A DNA stretch of 64,000 bases from Collinsella sp. TF08-11AT (GTDB lineage: Bacteria > Actinomycetota > Coriobacteriia > Coriobacteriales > Coriobacteriaceae): positions 186,001-250,000 of the forward strand of contig NZ_QSRL01000002.1 in NCBI RefSeq assembly GCF_003437035.1. The letters run 5' to 3'. The translations under genes were made by a program, and so were the position numbers. Positions 44,240 to 52,875 of this stretch are shown here, one piece after another. The notes under the pieces were generated by a model. It worked only from the letters and a program-made list of their open reading frames with translations, ran no database searches and was not told where the DNA came from. Every line of letters starts with the position of its first letter. Position 1 is the first letter of the stretch.

Positions 44240-44270
44240 GGCCGAACCACTCTTGTCTAGCGATTCGGCC
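44240..44270. terminator. hairpin between RAYT and sufU
   Basis: GGCCGAA/TTCGGCC stem with a 17-nt loop. On the minus strand it is followed by ATTTTC, so it may end the suf operon. Confidence 0.5.
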
Positions 44271-44289
44271 AACAAAATTCTTAAGATTT

Positions 44290-44318
44290 GGGACAAATAC
44301 TACTGATTATTTTGTCCC
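44290..44318. repeat. 29-bp palindrome, copy at the 3' end of sufU
   Basis: GGGACAAATACTAC ... TTATTTTGTCCC, same length and termini as the two copies at 49.7 kb, and preceded like one of them by TTAAGATTT. Bases 44300-44318 encode the last codons and the stop of sufU on the minus strand. Confidence 0.85.
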
Positions 44319-44734
44319 GTGAGCATGCCGTCGAGGGTGCGCCAGGCGAGCTCGGCGCATTTGACGCGGGCGGGCATGTGCGAGATGTCCTGGAGCTGGG
44401 CGGCTTCGTCTAGGTCTTCCAGGTCTTCCTCGGAGAGCTGCTCGCCGCGGATCATGGCGAGGAAGAGCTCTGCCAGGCGGTGAGCTTCCTCGACGGTCTC
44501 GCCGGTGATGAGGTCGGCCATGATGTCGGCGCTTGCCTGGCTGATGGCGCAGCCGTGACCGGTAAAGGAGGCCTCCTCGATCACGTTGTTCTCGACACGT
44601 AGCTGCAGAGTGAGTTCGTCTCCGCAGCTGGGGTTGATGCCGTCGTGCTCGTGCGTGGGGGCATCCATCTCGTACTTGTAGTCGGGGTGCGAGTTGTGCT
44701 CCATAAATGTGGTGGAGGTGTACAGATTACCCAT
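44300..44734 (-). CDS. sufU: Fe-S cluster scaffold/sulfur-transfer protein SufU
   Basis: 144 aa. IscU-fold with the three conserved cysteines Cys37 (NPSCGDE), Cys62 (TGHGCAIS) and Cys126 (VKCAELAW), and the Gram-positive-type insertion between them. SufU accepts sulfur from SufS and passes it on to SufBCD in the cytoplasm. The start overlaps the sufS stop by 8 nt, with GGAG as ribosome site. The last residues GQNNQ and the TAG stop lie inside a 29-bp repeated palindrome, so the C-terminal tail appears to come from a repeat insertion. Confidence 0.92.
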   Translation of the reverse strand: MGNLYTSTTFMEHNSHPDYKYEMDAPTHEHDGINPSCGDELTLQLRVENNVIEEASFTGHGCAISQASADIMADLITGETVEEAHRLAELFLAMIRGEQLSEEDLEDLDEAAQLQDISHMPARVKCAELAWRTLDGMLTGQNNQ

Positions 44735-46052
44735 TGAACGTGCTCCAAACGTGATGCAGGCCGGCGATGAACTTGTCGATATCGGCCTTGTCGTTGTAGA
44801 AGGCCACGCTGGCGCGGCAGCAGGCGAGGTTCTCGACGCCCAGCCAGGTGAGCAGCGGCTGCGCGCAGTGGTGACCGGCGCGGATGCAGACGCCGTCCAT
44901 GTCCATGATGCTCGCGACATCGTGCGGGTGGATGCCCTTGACATTAAAGCTCACGACGCCGTGGTGGTTATCCCAATAGATTGAGCCGATGATCTGGACA
45001 AAGTCGAGCTGCATGAGCTCGCCCATCAGGTAGTGGACGAGTGCCTGCTCGCGTGCCTGGATGTTTTCGTAGCCTACCGTGTTGACCAGGTAGTCAAGCG
45101 CCGCGCCCGTGGCGAAGATGCCGGCGGCGTCCTGCGTGCCGGCCTCGAACTTCTCGGGAACGGGCGCCCAGACGGCGTCCTGCTCGGTAACCGAGTCGAT
45201 CATCTCACCGCCGGTAAGCATGGGCGGCATGGCGTTGAGCAGGTCCATCTTGCCCCACAGCACGCCGATGCCCATGGGGCCCATGGCCTTGTGCGCGCTA
45301 AAGGCAAAGAAGTCGGCGCCCAGATCGGCCACATTGACTGGCATGTGCGGCAGCGACTGTGCGCCGTCGACGACCAGATAGCCGCCGTACTTGTGCACGA
45401 GCTTGCCGAGGTTCTTGACCGGATTCTCGACGCCCAGGACGTTAGAGACCTGACCCACGGCCAGGATCTTGGTCTTGGGGCCCACCTTGGCCAGAACCTC
45501 CTCGGTCGTGAGCTGGCCGGTCTTGGTGGGGTAGAGGTAGACGAGCTTGGCACCGGTCTCGCGGCAGACCTGCTGCCACGGAATCAGGTTGGAGTGGTGC
45601 TCCATGATGGTGATGACGACCTCGTCGCCCGGTTCGAGCACTGTGGACGCAAAGCTCTTGGCGACCAGGTTGAGCGACTCGCTCGTGTTGCGGGTGAAGA
45701 CGATCTCGTTGGCGCTGGGGGCGCCGATGAGATCGGCGATCTGTTGGCGGACCTTCGCGATGGCGTCGGTGGCCTCGACGGACAGCGAGTACAGGCCGCG
45801 CAGGGGGTTGGCGTTCATGCGCTGGTAGAAGTCGCGTTCGGCGTCGAGCACACAGGCAGGGCGCTGCGCGGTGGCGGCGCTATCGAGGAAGGCGATCTCG
45901 GGGTGCTGCTGGAACAGCGGGAACTGGCCCTTGTAGGGGTTGGTCTCGATATCTACGGTGGGCCAGCCGCGCGAAGCCTCGTCGCTGGCGTCGAGCTCCA
46001 TGGGCTCGGGGGCGGTGCAGGTGTCGCATTTAACGTGCTCGGTGTCGATCAT
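44727..46052 (-). CDS. sufS: cysteine desulfurase SufS
   Basis: 441 aa. Fold-type I PLP enzyme: AFLDSAATAQRP near the N-terminus, PLP-lysine in FFAFSAHKAMGP, catalytic cysteine region CIRAGHHCAQPLL. It removes sulfur from cysteine as an enzyme persulfide. An N-terminal extension of about 35 residues includes CDTC, not typical of SufS and possibly metal-binding. The start overlaps the sufD stop (ATGA). Confidence 0.94.
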   Translation of the reverse strand: MIDTEHVKCDTCTAPEPMELDASDEASRGWPTVDIETNPYKGQFPLFQQHPEIAFLDSAATAQRPACVLDAERDFYQRMNANPLRGLYSLSVEATDAIAKVRQQIADLIGAPSANEIVFTRNTSESLNLVAKSFASTVLEPGDEVVITIMEHHSNLIPWQQVCRETGAKLVYLYPTKTGQLTTEEVLAKVGPKTKILAVGQVSNVLGVENPVKNLGKLVHKYGGYLVVDGAQSLPHMPVNVADLGADFFAFSAHKAMGPMGIGVLWGKMDLLNAMPPMLTGGEMIDSVTEQDAVWAPVPEKFEAGTQDAAGIFATGAALDYLVNTVGYENIQAREQALVHYLMGELMQLDFVQIIGSIYWDNHHGVVSFNVKGIHPHDVASIMDMDGVCIRAGHHCAQPLLTWLGVENLACCRASVAFYNDKADIDKFIAGLHHVWSTFNG

Positions 46053-47320
46053 GCGAGCTCCTCTTCAAAGTTGTCGATCAGGTTGTTGCCCAGGCGGACG
46101 ACGGCGGCGCGGGTGCGCTCGTCGGTGGCGGAAAGCGCGGCGTCCTCCAGCTTGGCGCGGATGAACAGGTCCTCGGCGGCGTTTTGGTCAAGGCCGCGGC
46201 AGGCGAGGTAGAACAGCTGCTCGTCGCGGACGTGACCGATGGTGGCGCCGTGGTTGCCGGCGACGTCGTCCTCGTCGCAGAGGATGACGGGAACGGTCTT
46301 GTTGTCGACGCCCTTGTTGGCCAAAAGCACCGTCTCGCGCTCGGTGCCGGTTGCACCCTTGCAGCCGTGCACGAGGTCGATGGTGCCGCGGTAGACCTTC
46401 TTGGACGTGCCGGTCAGCACGCCGTTGGCGTCGATTTCGCACTCGGTCTTGCGACCGCGGTGGCGCAGCTCGTAGTTAAAGTCGCGTACCTGCTCGCGGG
46501 CGCCCAGGTAGTCAGTATCGATGGTGACCTTGGCGGTATCGCCCAGCAGGTCGCCGGCAAGGCCGGTGGCGCTGGCGCCGGCACCCAGGACGGTGTGTTG
46601 CACGTTGACGCGCGCGCCCTCGTCTAGGAACAGGCCGGTGTCGTCGAGTGCGATCCAGCTGTCGTCGAGTGTCTGCGTGCAGGTCACGTTGACGGTGGCG
46701 TACTCGTGGGCGCACACACGCAGCACGGAGCCCACGACGCCCTCGCCGGCAACGGGGGAGTCCAGGGCTAGGGCGAGGTCGAGCGTTGCCTGCGGGCGGG
46801 CGACGACGTCGATGGCGGCAATCGCAGCCGCTGCGTCGACGCCACTCACGCGCACGGTAACGGCGGCGTGCTGGTAGGCGGGAACATCGATGACGATGCG
46901 CTTGGTGGCGTGCTCGGTCAGATACGCATAGGCAGCCTCGCCCATGCCGGTCTCGAAGGCCTCGGCAGGGGAGAGCTCCTCCTCGAGCTTGATGGCGCCG
47001 GCCTGGTAGACAGAGGTGGCGGGCACGTCGAGCTCGGTCTCGGGCGTGATGCGGGCGCGGTCGGCGGCATCACCGGGGGCAGCGGTACGGCGCTCGGGGA
47101 AGCGCTCGGCCATGGCTTCCATGGCGGCGTCGAACGCGTCTGTCACGCCAATAAACTGTTCGCCCAAGCCTTCGACCTCAACGGCATCGGCGGGAGCGGC
47201 GACAAGCTCGTCAGAGAGCTCGAGCTTGGTCTGGTTCATTTTCAACCAGCCCCAGGTTGCTGCGGGCATCGCGTTGACCTGCTCGAGTGTGGTAGCAGCG
47301 GTGTTGGTTTCCTGTTTCAT
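46049..47320 (-). CDS. sufD: Fe-S assembly protein SufD
   Basis: 423 aa. A SufB/SufD beta-helix protein: the C-terminal segment DEDDVAGNHGATIGHVRDEQLFYL is the family signature with the conserved His. SufD partners with SufB and the ATPase SufC in cluster building. The N-terminal 150 residues are Ala-rich and divergent. The start overlaps the sufB stop by one base (TAATG), and the stop overlaps the sufS start, so the operon is translationally coupled. Confidence 0.92.
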   Translation of the reverse strand: MKQETNTAATTLEQVNAMPAATWGWLKMNQTKLELSDELVAAPADAVEVEGLGEQFIGVTDAFDAAMEAMAERFPERRTAAPGDAADRARITPETELDVPATSVYQAGAIKLEEELSPAEAFETGMGEAAYAYLTEHATKRIVIDVPAYQHAAVTVRVSGVDAAAAIAAIDVVARPQATLDLALALDSPVAGEGVVGSVLRVCAHEYATVNVTCTQTLDDSWIALDDTGLFLDEGARVNVQHTVLGAGASATGLAGDLLGDTAKVTIDTDYLGAREQVRDFNYELRHRGRKTECEIDANGVLTGTSKKVYRGTIDLVHGCKGATGTERETVLLANKGVDNKTVPVILCDEDDVAGNHGATIGHVRDEQLFYLACRGLDQNAAEDLFIRAKLEDAALSATDERTRAAVVRLGNNLIDNFEEELA

Positions 47321-48732
47321 TATCCGATCGCTCCTTCCATCTCGAGCTTGATCAGGTTGTTCATCTCGACGGCGTACTCCAGCGGCAGCTCCTTGGAGAC
47401 CGGGTTGGCAAAGCCGTTGACGATCATGGTGCGGGCCTCTTCCTCCGAGATGCCGCGGCTCATCAGGTAGAACACCTTGTCGTCGCCGATGCGGCCGATG
47501 GTGGCCTCGTGGCCGATGTCGACGTTCTTGGCGCGGATGTCCATGGCGGGGATGGTGTCGGAGCGGCTCTGGTCGTCGAGCATCAGCGACTGGCAGCTCA
47601 CGGTTGCCTTGGAACCCTCGGCCTTGGGTGTCGCCACAATAGAGCTGCGGAACGTCTGGATGCCGCCGCTCTTGGAGATGCCCTTGGTCTCGACGGTCGC
47701 CGAGGTCTCGGGGGCGTTGAGCACGACCTTGCAGCCGGTGTCGAGATTCTGCCCGGCGCCGGCAAAGGTGATGCCGGTAAAGCTCGACCGGGCGCGGCGG
47801 CCGTTGAGCACGCTCATGGGGTAGAGGTAGCCCACGTGGCTGCCGAAGGAGCCACTGATCCACTCTATGTCGCCATCCTCGTCCACGCGCGCACGCTTGG
47901 TGTTGAGGTTGTACATGTTTTTGGACCAGTTCTCGATGGTCGAGTAGCGCAGGTGCGCACGCTTGCCCACAAAGAGCTCGACGGCGCCGGCGTGGAGGTT
48001 GGCAACGTTGTACTTGGGCGCGGAGCAACCCTCGATGAAGTGCAGGTCGGCGTCGTCCTCGACGATGATGAGCGTGTGCTCAAACTGGCCGGCGCCCTTG
48101 GCGTTAAGGCGGAAGTAGCTCTGCAGCGGGAAGTCCAACTTGGTGCCCTTGGGCACGTAGACAAACGAGCCGCCCGACCATACGGCGCCGTGCAGGGCCG
48201 CAAACTTGTGGTCGGTGGGCGGGATGAGCGTCATAAACTTCTCGTGGATGAGCGGCTCCCACTGCGGGTCGTGCAGGGCCTCCTCGATGCCGGAATAGAC
48301 GATACCCATCTTGGACGCGGTGTCCTGCATGTTGTGGTAGACCAGCTCGGAGTCGTACTGCGCGCCGACGCCCGCCAGGTAGCTGCGCTCGGCCTCGGGG
48401 ATGCCCAGGCGCTCAAAGGTGTTCTTGATGTCGTCGGGCACCGACTCCCAGTCGTGCTTTTGGTCGGTGTTGGGCTTGACGTAGGTGACGATGTTGTCCA
48501 TGTCCAGGCCCTCGATGGAGGGGCCCCACGTCGGATCGGGGAAGCGGTTGAAGATCTCGAGGGACTTGAGGCGCAGGTCGAGCATCCACTGCGGTTCGTC
48601 CTTCTTGGCGCTGATCTCGCGCACGATGTCGGGCGTGATGCCGGCGTCGAGGCGCTCGAATCCCTCCTCGCCATAGGTGAAGTCGTAGAGGCTGCGGTCG
48701 ATGTCCGCGACCTCGGTGCGGTTCTTGGTCAT
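47320..48732 (-). CDS. sufB: Fe-S assembly scaffold SufB
   Basis: 470 aa, usual length. Conserved blocks YSGIEEAL, VYVPKGTKLDFPLQSYF, EGCSAP, the scaffold segment SQSDTIP-like DQSRSDTIPAMDI, and GHEATIGRIGDDKVFYLMSRG. SufB carries the nascent cluster in the SufBCD complex. It begins 12 bp after the sufC stop. Confidence 0.95.
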   Translation of the reverse strand: MTKNRTEVADIDRSLYDFTYGEEGFERLDAGITPDIVREISAKKDEPQWMLDLRLKSLEIFNRFPDPTWGPSIEGLDMDNIVTYVKPNTDQKHDWESVPDDIKNTFERLGIPEAERSYLAGVGAQYDSELVYHNMQDTASKMGIVYSGIEEALHDPQWEPLIHEKFMTLIPPTDHKFAALHGAVWSGGSFVYVPKGTKLDFPLQSYFRLNAKGAGQFEHTLIIVEDDADLHFIEGCSAPKYNVANLHAGAVELFVGKRAHLRYSTIENWSKNMYNLNTKRARVDEDGDIEWISGSFGSHVGYLYPMSVLNGRRARSSFTGITFAGAGQNLDTGCKVVLNAPETSATVETKGISKSGGIQTFRSSIVATPKAEGSKATVSCQSLMLDDQSRSDTIPAMDIRAKNVDIGHEATIGRIGDDKVFYLMSRGISEEEARTMIVNGFANPVSKELPLEYAVEMNNLIKLEMEGAIG

Positions 48733-48744
48733 TACGTCGCCCCT

Positions 48745-49545
48745 TTACGCCTGCTGCTCGGCAGCGGCGGCCTCGGCCTGGGCGCGCTGCTCGGCGGCCT
48801 CGCGCTCAAAGGTCTCAAAGCCGTTCTTGTCGATCCAGGGGATGAGCGAGGCGTCGTCCTCGCGCACGATGTGACCCTTGACCATAACGTGGACGCGGTC
48901 GACATCCAAGTGCTCCAGGATGCGCGTGTTGTGCGTGATGATGAGCATGGAGCCGTCGCAGCTCTTGCGGTAGGCGTCCATGCCGTGGCTGACGGTGGAA
49001 AGCGCGTCGACGTCCAGGCCGGAGTCGGTCTCGTCTAGGATGGCGAGCTTGGGCTGCAGCAGCAGAAGCTGGAGCATCTCGACCTTCTTTTTCTCGCCGC
49101 CCGAGAAGCCCACGCCCAGCTCACGGTTGAGGTAGGAGGTATCCATGTTAAGCTCGGCCGCGAGCTCCTTGACGCGACGTCGGAACTCCTTGCCCTTCAT
49201 CTCCAGGCCGGGGCGGCCGGCGATGCTGGCGCGCAAAAAGCTCGACAGCGGCACGCCCGGGATCTCGACCGGGGCCTGGAAGCTCAGAAACAGGCCGGCG
49301 CGCGAACGCTTGTCGGTGGTGAGCTCGATGATGTCCTGGCCGTCAAAGACGATACGTCCGTCGTTGACCGTGTAGACGGGGTCGCCCATGACCAGGTGGC
49401 CGAGGGTGGACTTGCCGGCGCCGTTGGGGCCCATCAGCACGTGGGTCTCGCCGGCGGCGACGTTGAGGTTGACGTTGTGGAGGATGGTCTTCTCGTCCAC
49501 GGAGGCGGTCAGACCTTCGATGGAAAGCAGCGGATTTGCGCTCAT
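48745..49545 (-). CDS. sufC: Fe-S assembly ATPase SufC
   Basis: 266 aa ABC ATPase: Walker A GPNGAGKST, signature FSGGEKKK, Walker B LAILDETDSGLD. SufC powers conformational change in SufBD and is cytoplasmic, not a transporter. The start at 49545 follows GAGGGA; the frame is open 10 codons upstream without support. First gene of the minus-strand operon sufCBDSU. Confidence 0.95.
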   Translation of the reverse strand: MSANPLLSIEGLTASVDEKTILHNVNLNVAAGETHVLMGPNGAGKSTLGHLVMGDPVYTVNDGRIVFDGQDIIELTTDKRSRAGLFLSFQAPVEIPGVPLSSFLRASIAGRPGLEMKGKEFRRRVKELAAELNMDTSYLNRELGVGFSGGEKKKVEMLQLLLLQPKLAILDETDSGLDVDALSTVSHGMDAYRKSCDGSMLIITHNTRILEHLDVDRVHVMVKGHIVREDDASLIPWIDKNGFETFEREAAEQRAQAEAAAAEQQA

Positions 49546-49609
49546 GCTGTCCCTCTCTGTATATGGTGTACTCATAGGTGTGCTAAACCCTAGGAATCTT
49601 CTCGGAATA

Positions 49610-49637
49610 AAGTTACTATGGGTTCGGCGTTAGTCAA
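49610..49637 (-). promoter_or_regulatory. suf operon promoter
   Basis: On the minus strand TTGACT (49632-49637), 16-nt spacer, TAACTT (49610-49615), about 65 bp before sufC. Confidence 0.55.
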
Positions 49638-49673
49638 GGGAAAACCCGACTAATCCACTCGACTTTTCTAGAT

Positions 49674-49706
49674 GTGGGACAAAATAACCTGTTGTGTTTG
49701 TCCCAC
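49674..49706. repeat. 29-bp palindrome, first of a tandem pair
   Basis: Core 49676-49704: GGGACAAAATAACC, then TGTTGTG, then TTTGTCCC; flanking GT/AC extend the symmetry. Lies in the divergent iscR-suf region, upstream of the Rrf2 gene and about 40 bp beyond the suf -35. Confidence 0.85.
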
Positions 49707-49719
49707 TTACTTAAGATTT

Positions 49720-49748
49720 GGGACAAACAAACCTGGTTATGTTGTCCC
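49720..49748. repeat. 29-bp palindrome, second of a tandem pair
   Basis: GGGACAAACAAACC, T, GGTTATGTTGTCCC. Preceded by TTAAGATTT exactly like the copy at 44290. It ends 21 bp before the Rrf2 start codon, so it would overlap or follow that promoter. Confidence 0.85.
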
Positions 49749-49769
49749 AGTAACGATGGGAGGGTAGGT

Positions 49770-50201
49770 ATGCTCATTTCTTCTAAGGGCCGCTATGCCC
49801 TCCGTCTGATGATCTATATCGCGGCGCTCGGTGACGCCGAGGGCAAGATTGCTCTGCGCGAGGTTGCCGACCGCGAGCGCATTTCGCAGAAGTATCTGGA
49901 ACAGCTGGTTCGTCCGCTCATGAAGGCGGGCCTACTTAAGAGCGTGCGCGGCAAGGGCGGCGGCTACATGATGGCCAAGGACCCGGCCGAGGTGCGTGCC
50001 GGCGACATCCTGCGCGCCGTCGAGGGCAGCACGGCTCCGGTGGCGTGCGATGGCATCGACAACAGCTGCGCCCGCAGTGATCTTTGCTCGACCGTCAAAT
50101 TCTGGCGCGGTCTGGACGAGGTCATCGAAAAGTACGTCGACGGTGTGACCCTGGCAGACCTGGCCGCCGTCCCCGAGATCAACTTTGACATTAAACTGTA
50201 G
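49770..50201 (+). CDS. Rrf2-family Fe-S regulator (IscR/SufR-like)
   Basis: 143 aa. N-terminal winged helix (SSKGRYALRLMIYIA, ISQKYLEQLVRPLMKAGLLKSVRGKGGGY) and three cysteines Cys93, Cys100 and Cys106, the layout that binds a 2Fe-2S or similar cluster in IscR-type proteins. It probably represses suf when clusters are plentiful and controls itself. Divergent from sufC. ATG 49770 follows GGGAGG. The tandem palindromes just upstream could be its operators or REP-like repeats. Confidence 0.9.
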   Translation: MLISSKGRYALRLMIYIAALGDAEGKIALREVADRERISQKYLEQLVRPLMKAGLLKSVRGKGGGYMMAKDPAEVRAGDILRAVEGSTAPVACDGIDNSCARSDLCSTVKFWRGLDEVIEKYVDGVTLADLAAVPEINFDIKL

Positions 50202-50209
50202 GGCTGCAA

Positions 50210-50497
50210 ATGGCATCTCTCGACAAGGTATACAAGCAAATCGAAGTTTTTGCTCGGGAATGTGACGCCGAGAAGGTTGTGTTGTTTGGTTCTCGCGCTC
50301 GAGGTGACAACCTGCCTAAGAGCGATATTGATATTGCTGTAGCAGGTTGCCGGGATTTCGACCGTTTCTCATATCTGATAGAGGAGCGTCTTGATACTCT
50401 TTTAGATATAGACGTCGTCAATCTGGATGAGTCCTTATCGCAGCAATTGCTCGATGAAATTGCCAGGGATGGTGTGATTCTGTATGAAAAAATATGA
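50210..50497 (+). CDS. MntA-like nucleotidyltransferase antitoxin
   Basis: 95 aa. Minimal nucleotidyltransferase domain: FGSRARGD (Gly27, Ser28) and SDIDIAV (Asp39, Asp41), the metal site of the MNT fold. In type VII toxin-antitoxin pairs this enzyme AMPylates and silences the partner HEPN toxin. It begins 8 bp after the Rrf2 gene and overlaps the next gene by 14 nt. Confidence 0.88.
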   Translation: MASLDKVYKQIEVFARECDAEKVVLFGSRARGDNLPKSDIDIAVAGCRDFDRFSYLIEERLDTLLDIDVVNLDESLSQQLLDEIARDGVILYEKI

Positions 50498-50903
50498 GAA
50501 CTTTGCCAGCGCCTTGGCGAATCTTGAGGATGCACCCAATCAGGATCTTAGCAATGATTTTGTTCAGAGTGGATTGATTAATAAGTTCAACCTTCAGTTT
50601 GAACTGAGCTGGAAGCTCCTTAAACGTCTGCTCGAGTATGAGGGCGCCACGCTTGCTGCATCGGGGTCTCCTCGTGCCATCTTGAAGGAAGCCTACCGAT
50701 TCTATGACTTTATTGATGAGGCGGCATGGCTAGATATGCTCAGAGACCGCAATACGAACGTCCATATCTATGACAACAAGCTCGCTCAAGATTTGATTCA
50801 GCGTATCTTGAACGTCTATATCCCCGCTTTCTGTCAGTTGAGAGACGGGCTGATGGGACGCTACGGCGATCTTCTTCTGGTGCCCGACGACCAGTTTGTT
50901 TAA
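50484..50903 (+). CDS. HepT-like HEPN toxin (HI0074 family)
   Basis: 139 aa, helical. The HEPN ribonuclease motif is RNTNVH (Arg89, Asn90, His94) followed by Tyr96, part of RDRNTNVHIYD. SWKLLKRLLEYEG is the other family block. Expected to cut RNA unless modified by the upstream MntA. It overlaps mntA by 14 nt, so the pair is co-translated. Confidence 0.87.
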   Translation: MKKYENFASALANLEDAPNQDLSNDFVQSGLINKFNLQFELSWKLLKRLLEYEGATLAASGSPRAILKEAYRFYDFIDEAAWLDMLRDRNTNVHIYDNKLAQDLIQRILNVYIPAFCQLRDGLMGRYGDLLLVPDDQFV

Positions 50904-51031
50904 TTCCTTTAGATTTCGCGGAGGGTTGTTGCCGTTTACCGAGGGGTTGTTGTGCAACAACGGGCGAGCTGCAATACTTATTCTTATCTTTGCAAACTGC
51001 ACTTTAACTACACCAATGCAGGGAGGATCTT

Positions 51032-52846
51032 ATGCAGCCCAAGCATTCTGCGATTGTCGCGGGCCTGACGCTGGCGCTTTCGTTTGGCGCCGTTTCCGCG
51101 CCGGCACCCGCCGCTGCCGAGGAGCCCACGCCGGGCGTTGCCTCGGATGCGACCGATATCGATAAGGGTCTCTATACCCAGCAGTCCTTTTCGGGCGTGC
51201 TGAGGTCGGTCCAGGGCGTTTCGTTTGTTAACGTGACTCCCGAGATGAAGTACTTCACCAAATATGAGAGTCACGGCAACTATAACCAGGGCTTTTCGTA
51301 CGGTGACGGTTATAACGCGCTGGGTTATTACCAGTTCGACCGTCGTTGGTCGCTCATTCCGTTTATGAAGCAGGCCTACAACTACAACCCCGAAAAATAC
51401 AGCATGCTCAAGGATGCGATTGATCGCGGCAGCGAGATTTCCAACATGAGCAATGCCATGTACGAGAACGGCCAGCTCACCGAGTTGGGCCGTATTGCGC
51501 AGGAGGCCTTCCAGGGCGCTTATAACATCGATCCTGTTGAGTTCTCAGCTCTTCAAGATGCCTATGCGTACAACTCGTACTATGCGGTGACCGAGGCGTG
51601 GCTCAAGAGTGGCCTGGGCATTGATATTTCGGGCCGTGCCGATTGCGTTAAGGGCATGGTGTGGAGCATCACCAACATGTGCGGCACCGGTGGCTGCAGG
51701 GACTTCTTCCGTTGGGCGAATCTCTCCAACGATATGTCCGACCGCGAGTTTGTGACGGCGCTTTCCAACAGTGTGGTCAATAACGTGGCGACCAAGTATT
51801 CGAGCCAGCCCCAGTATCATGAGGGCTGGAAGAACCGCTACCGCAATGAGCTGAAGGACTGCTTGGTTTATATCGCCGAGGACGAGGCCGCTGCCGCTGC
51901 GACGCCCGTGCAGCCCGAGCCCGCGCCGGCGCCCTCGCCGACGCCTGATTCGAATGACGGCTCGCGTGGCGATGCTAACGATGACAGGATGGATGCGCCC
52001 TCGACCGATGCTGACGGTGATGGCTCTGCTGGTGGCACTACCAACAACGGCTCTACCTCGAACGGTTCCGATTCAAACGGCTCTGCTGCGGGCGATTCGT
52101 CTTCAAGCTCTGCCGGCAATACGGACAGCGACGCTTCTGGTTCGACCGGCGCTGGCACCTCTAACTCATCCACCGGCTCGAGCGATTCGTCCGTTGGCAC
52201 CGGCTCTAACAACGGCTCCGGCTCTGACGCAACCCCTGGTTCCGATGCTTCCAAGGATGACTCGAATAAGGCGCCGGACGTTCCCGTTGCTTCGCCGGAC
52301 AAGAAGCCTTCTTTCTCCGAGCAGCTTGGCTCTACGCTGGGCTCTTCGCTGATGGCTGGCGTCAATAACGGCTCGACCCAGAACAAGGGCAACTCTGATC
52401 AGGTTTCCACGGAAAAGATCGAAGCCGCAAAGGGCGACTCCAAGGACAAGGCTTCTGAGAAGACCGAATCCGATAAGGGTTCTAGCTCTGAGGAGAAGAG
52501 CGACAAGTCCGAACAGAAGAAGGACGAGGATAAGAAGTCTGAATCTGAGGAGAAGGACAAGAGCAAGGCCGAGGGCGAAAAGAAACAGTCCGAAGACGAC
52601 GACAAGAGCGGTGCTGACAACCAGGTCCAAGAGCAAAATGACTCCAAAACGGTGACCACCACGACCACGACGACTACAACTACCAAGTCCTCGGGCGGCA
52701 ACATGCCCAAGACGGGCGATCTGATTGTGATGGCGAGCCTTGCCAGCGCGAGCTTGGCCACACTGGGCGCTACGTCTATCGTAAGTGGTAAGCATAAGCT
52801 CGATCAGCAGAAGAAGGCTTCTGGGGAGGACGGCTCGGAGGAGTAA
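51032..52846 (+). CDS. secreted wall-anchored protein with Ser/Thr/Asn-rich stalk
   Basis: 604 aa. Signal peptide 1-34 (ALSFGAVSAPAPAAA). Residues about 60-280 form a folded domain with FTKYESHGNYNQGFSYGDGYNALGYYQFD, reminiscent of lysozyme-like or phage-tail-lysin domains; I am not certain. Then a long low-complexity stalk: Pro-rich, Ser/Gly/Asn-rich (about 310-425), Lys/Glu/Ser-rich (about 455-535) and a poly-Thr run. The end has MPKTG (558-562), a variant of the LPxTG sortase signal, a hydrophobic helix and a 25-residue charged tail, longer than usual. RBS GGGAGGAT. Confidence 0.85.
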   Translation: MQPKHSAIVAGLTLALSFGAVSAPAPAAAEEPTPGVASDATDIDKGLYTQQSFSGVLRSVQGVSFVNVTPEMKYFTKYESHGNYNQGFSYGDGYNALGYYQFDRRWSLIPFMKQAYNYNPEKYSMLKDAIDRGSEISNMSNAMYENGQLTELGRIAQEAFQGAYNIDPVEFSALQDAYAYNSYYAVTEAWLKSGLGIDISGRADCVKGMVWSITNMCGTGGCRDFFRWANLSNDMSDREFVTALSNSVVNNVATKYSSQPQYHEGWKNRYRNELKDCLVYIAEDEAAAAATPVQPEPAPAPSPTPDSNDGSRGDANDDRMDAPSTDADGDGSAGGTTNNGSTSNGSDSNGSAAGDSSSSSAGNTDSDASGSTGAGTSNSSTGSSDSSVGTGSNNGSGSDATPGSDASKDDSNKAPDVPVASPDKKPSFSEQLGSTLGSSLMAGVNNGSTQNKGNSDQVSTEKIEAAKGDSKDKASEKTESDKGSSSEEKSDKSEQKKDEDKKSESEEKDKSKAEGEKKQSEDDDKSGADNQVQEQNDSKTVTTTTTTTTTTKSSGGNMPKTGDLIVMASLASASLATLGATSIVSGKHKLDQQKKASGEDGSEE

Positions 52847-52875
52847 TCTTCTAGATCGTTTTCTATAAGAGTTTG

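Noticed and set aside
51890..52700. Repetitive Ser/Asn/Lys codons in the wall protein as a possible CRISPR or satellite array
   Set aside because: Repeats are irregular and codon-level, in frame with the stalk; no spacer-repeat periodicity.
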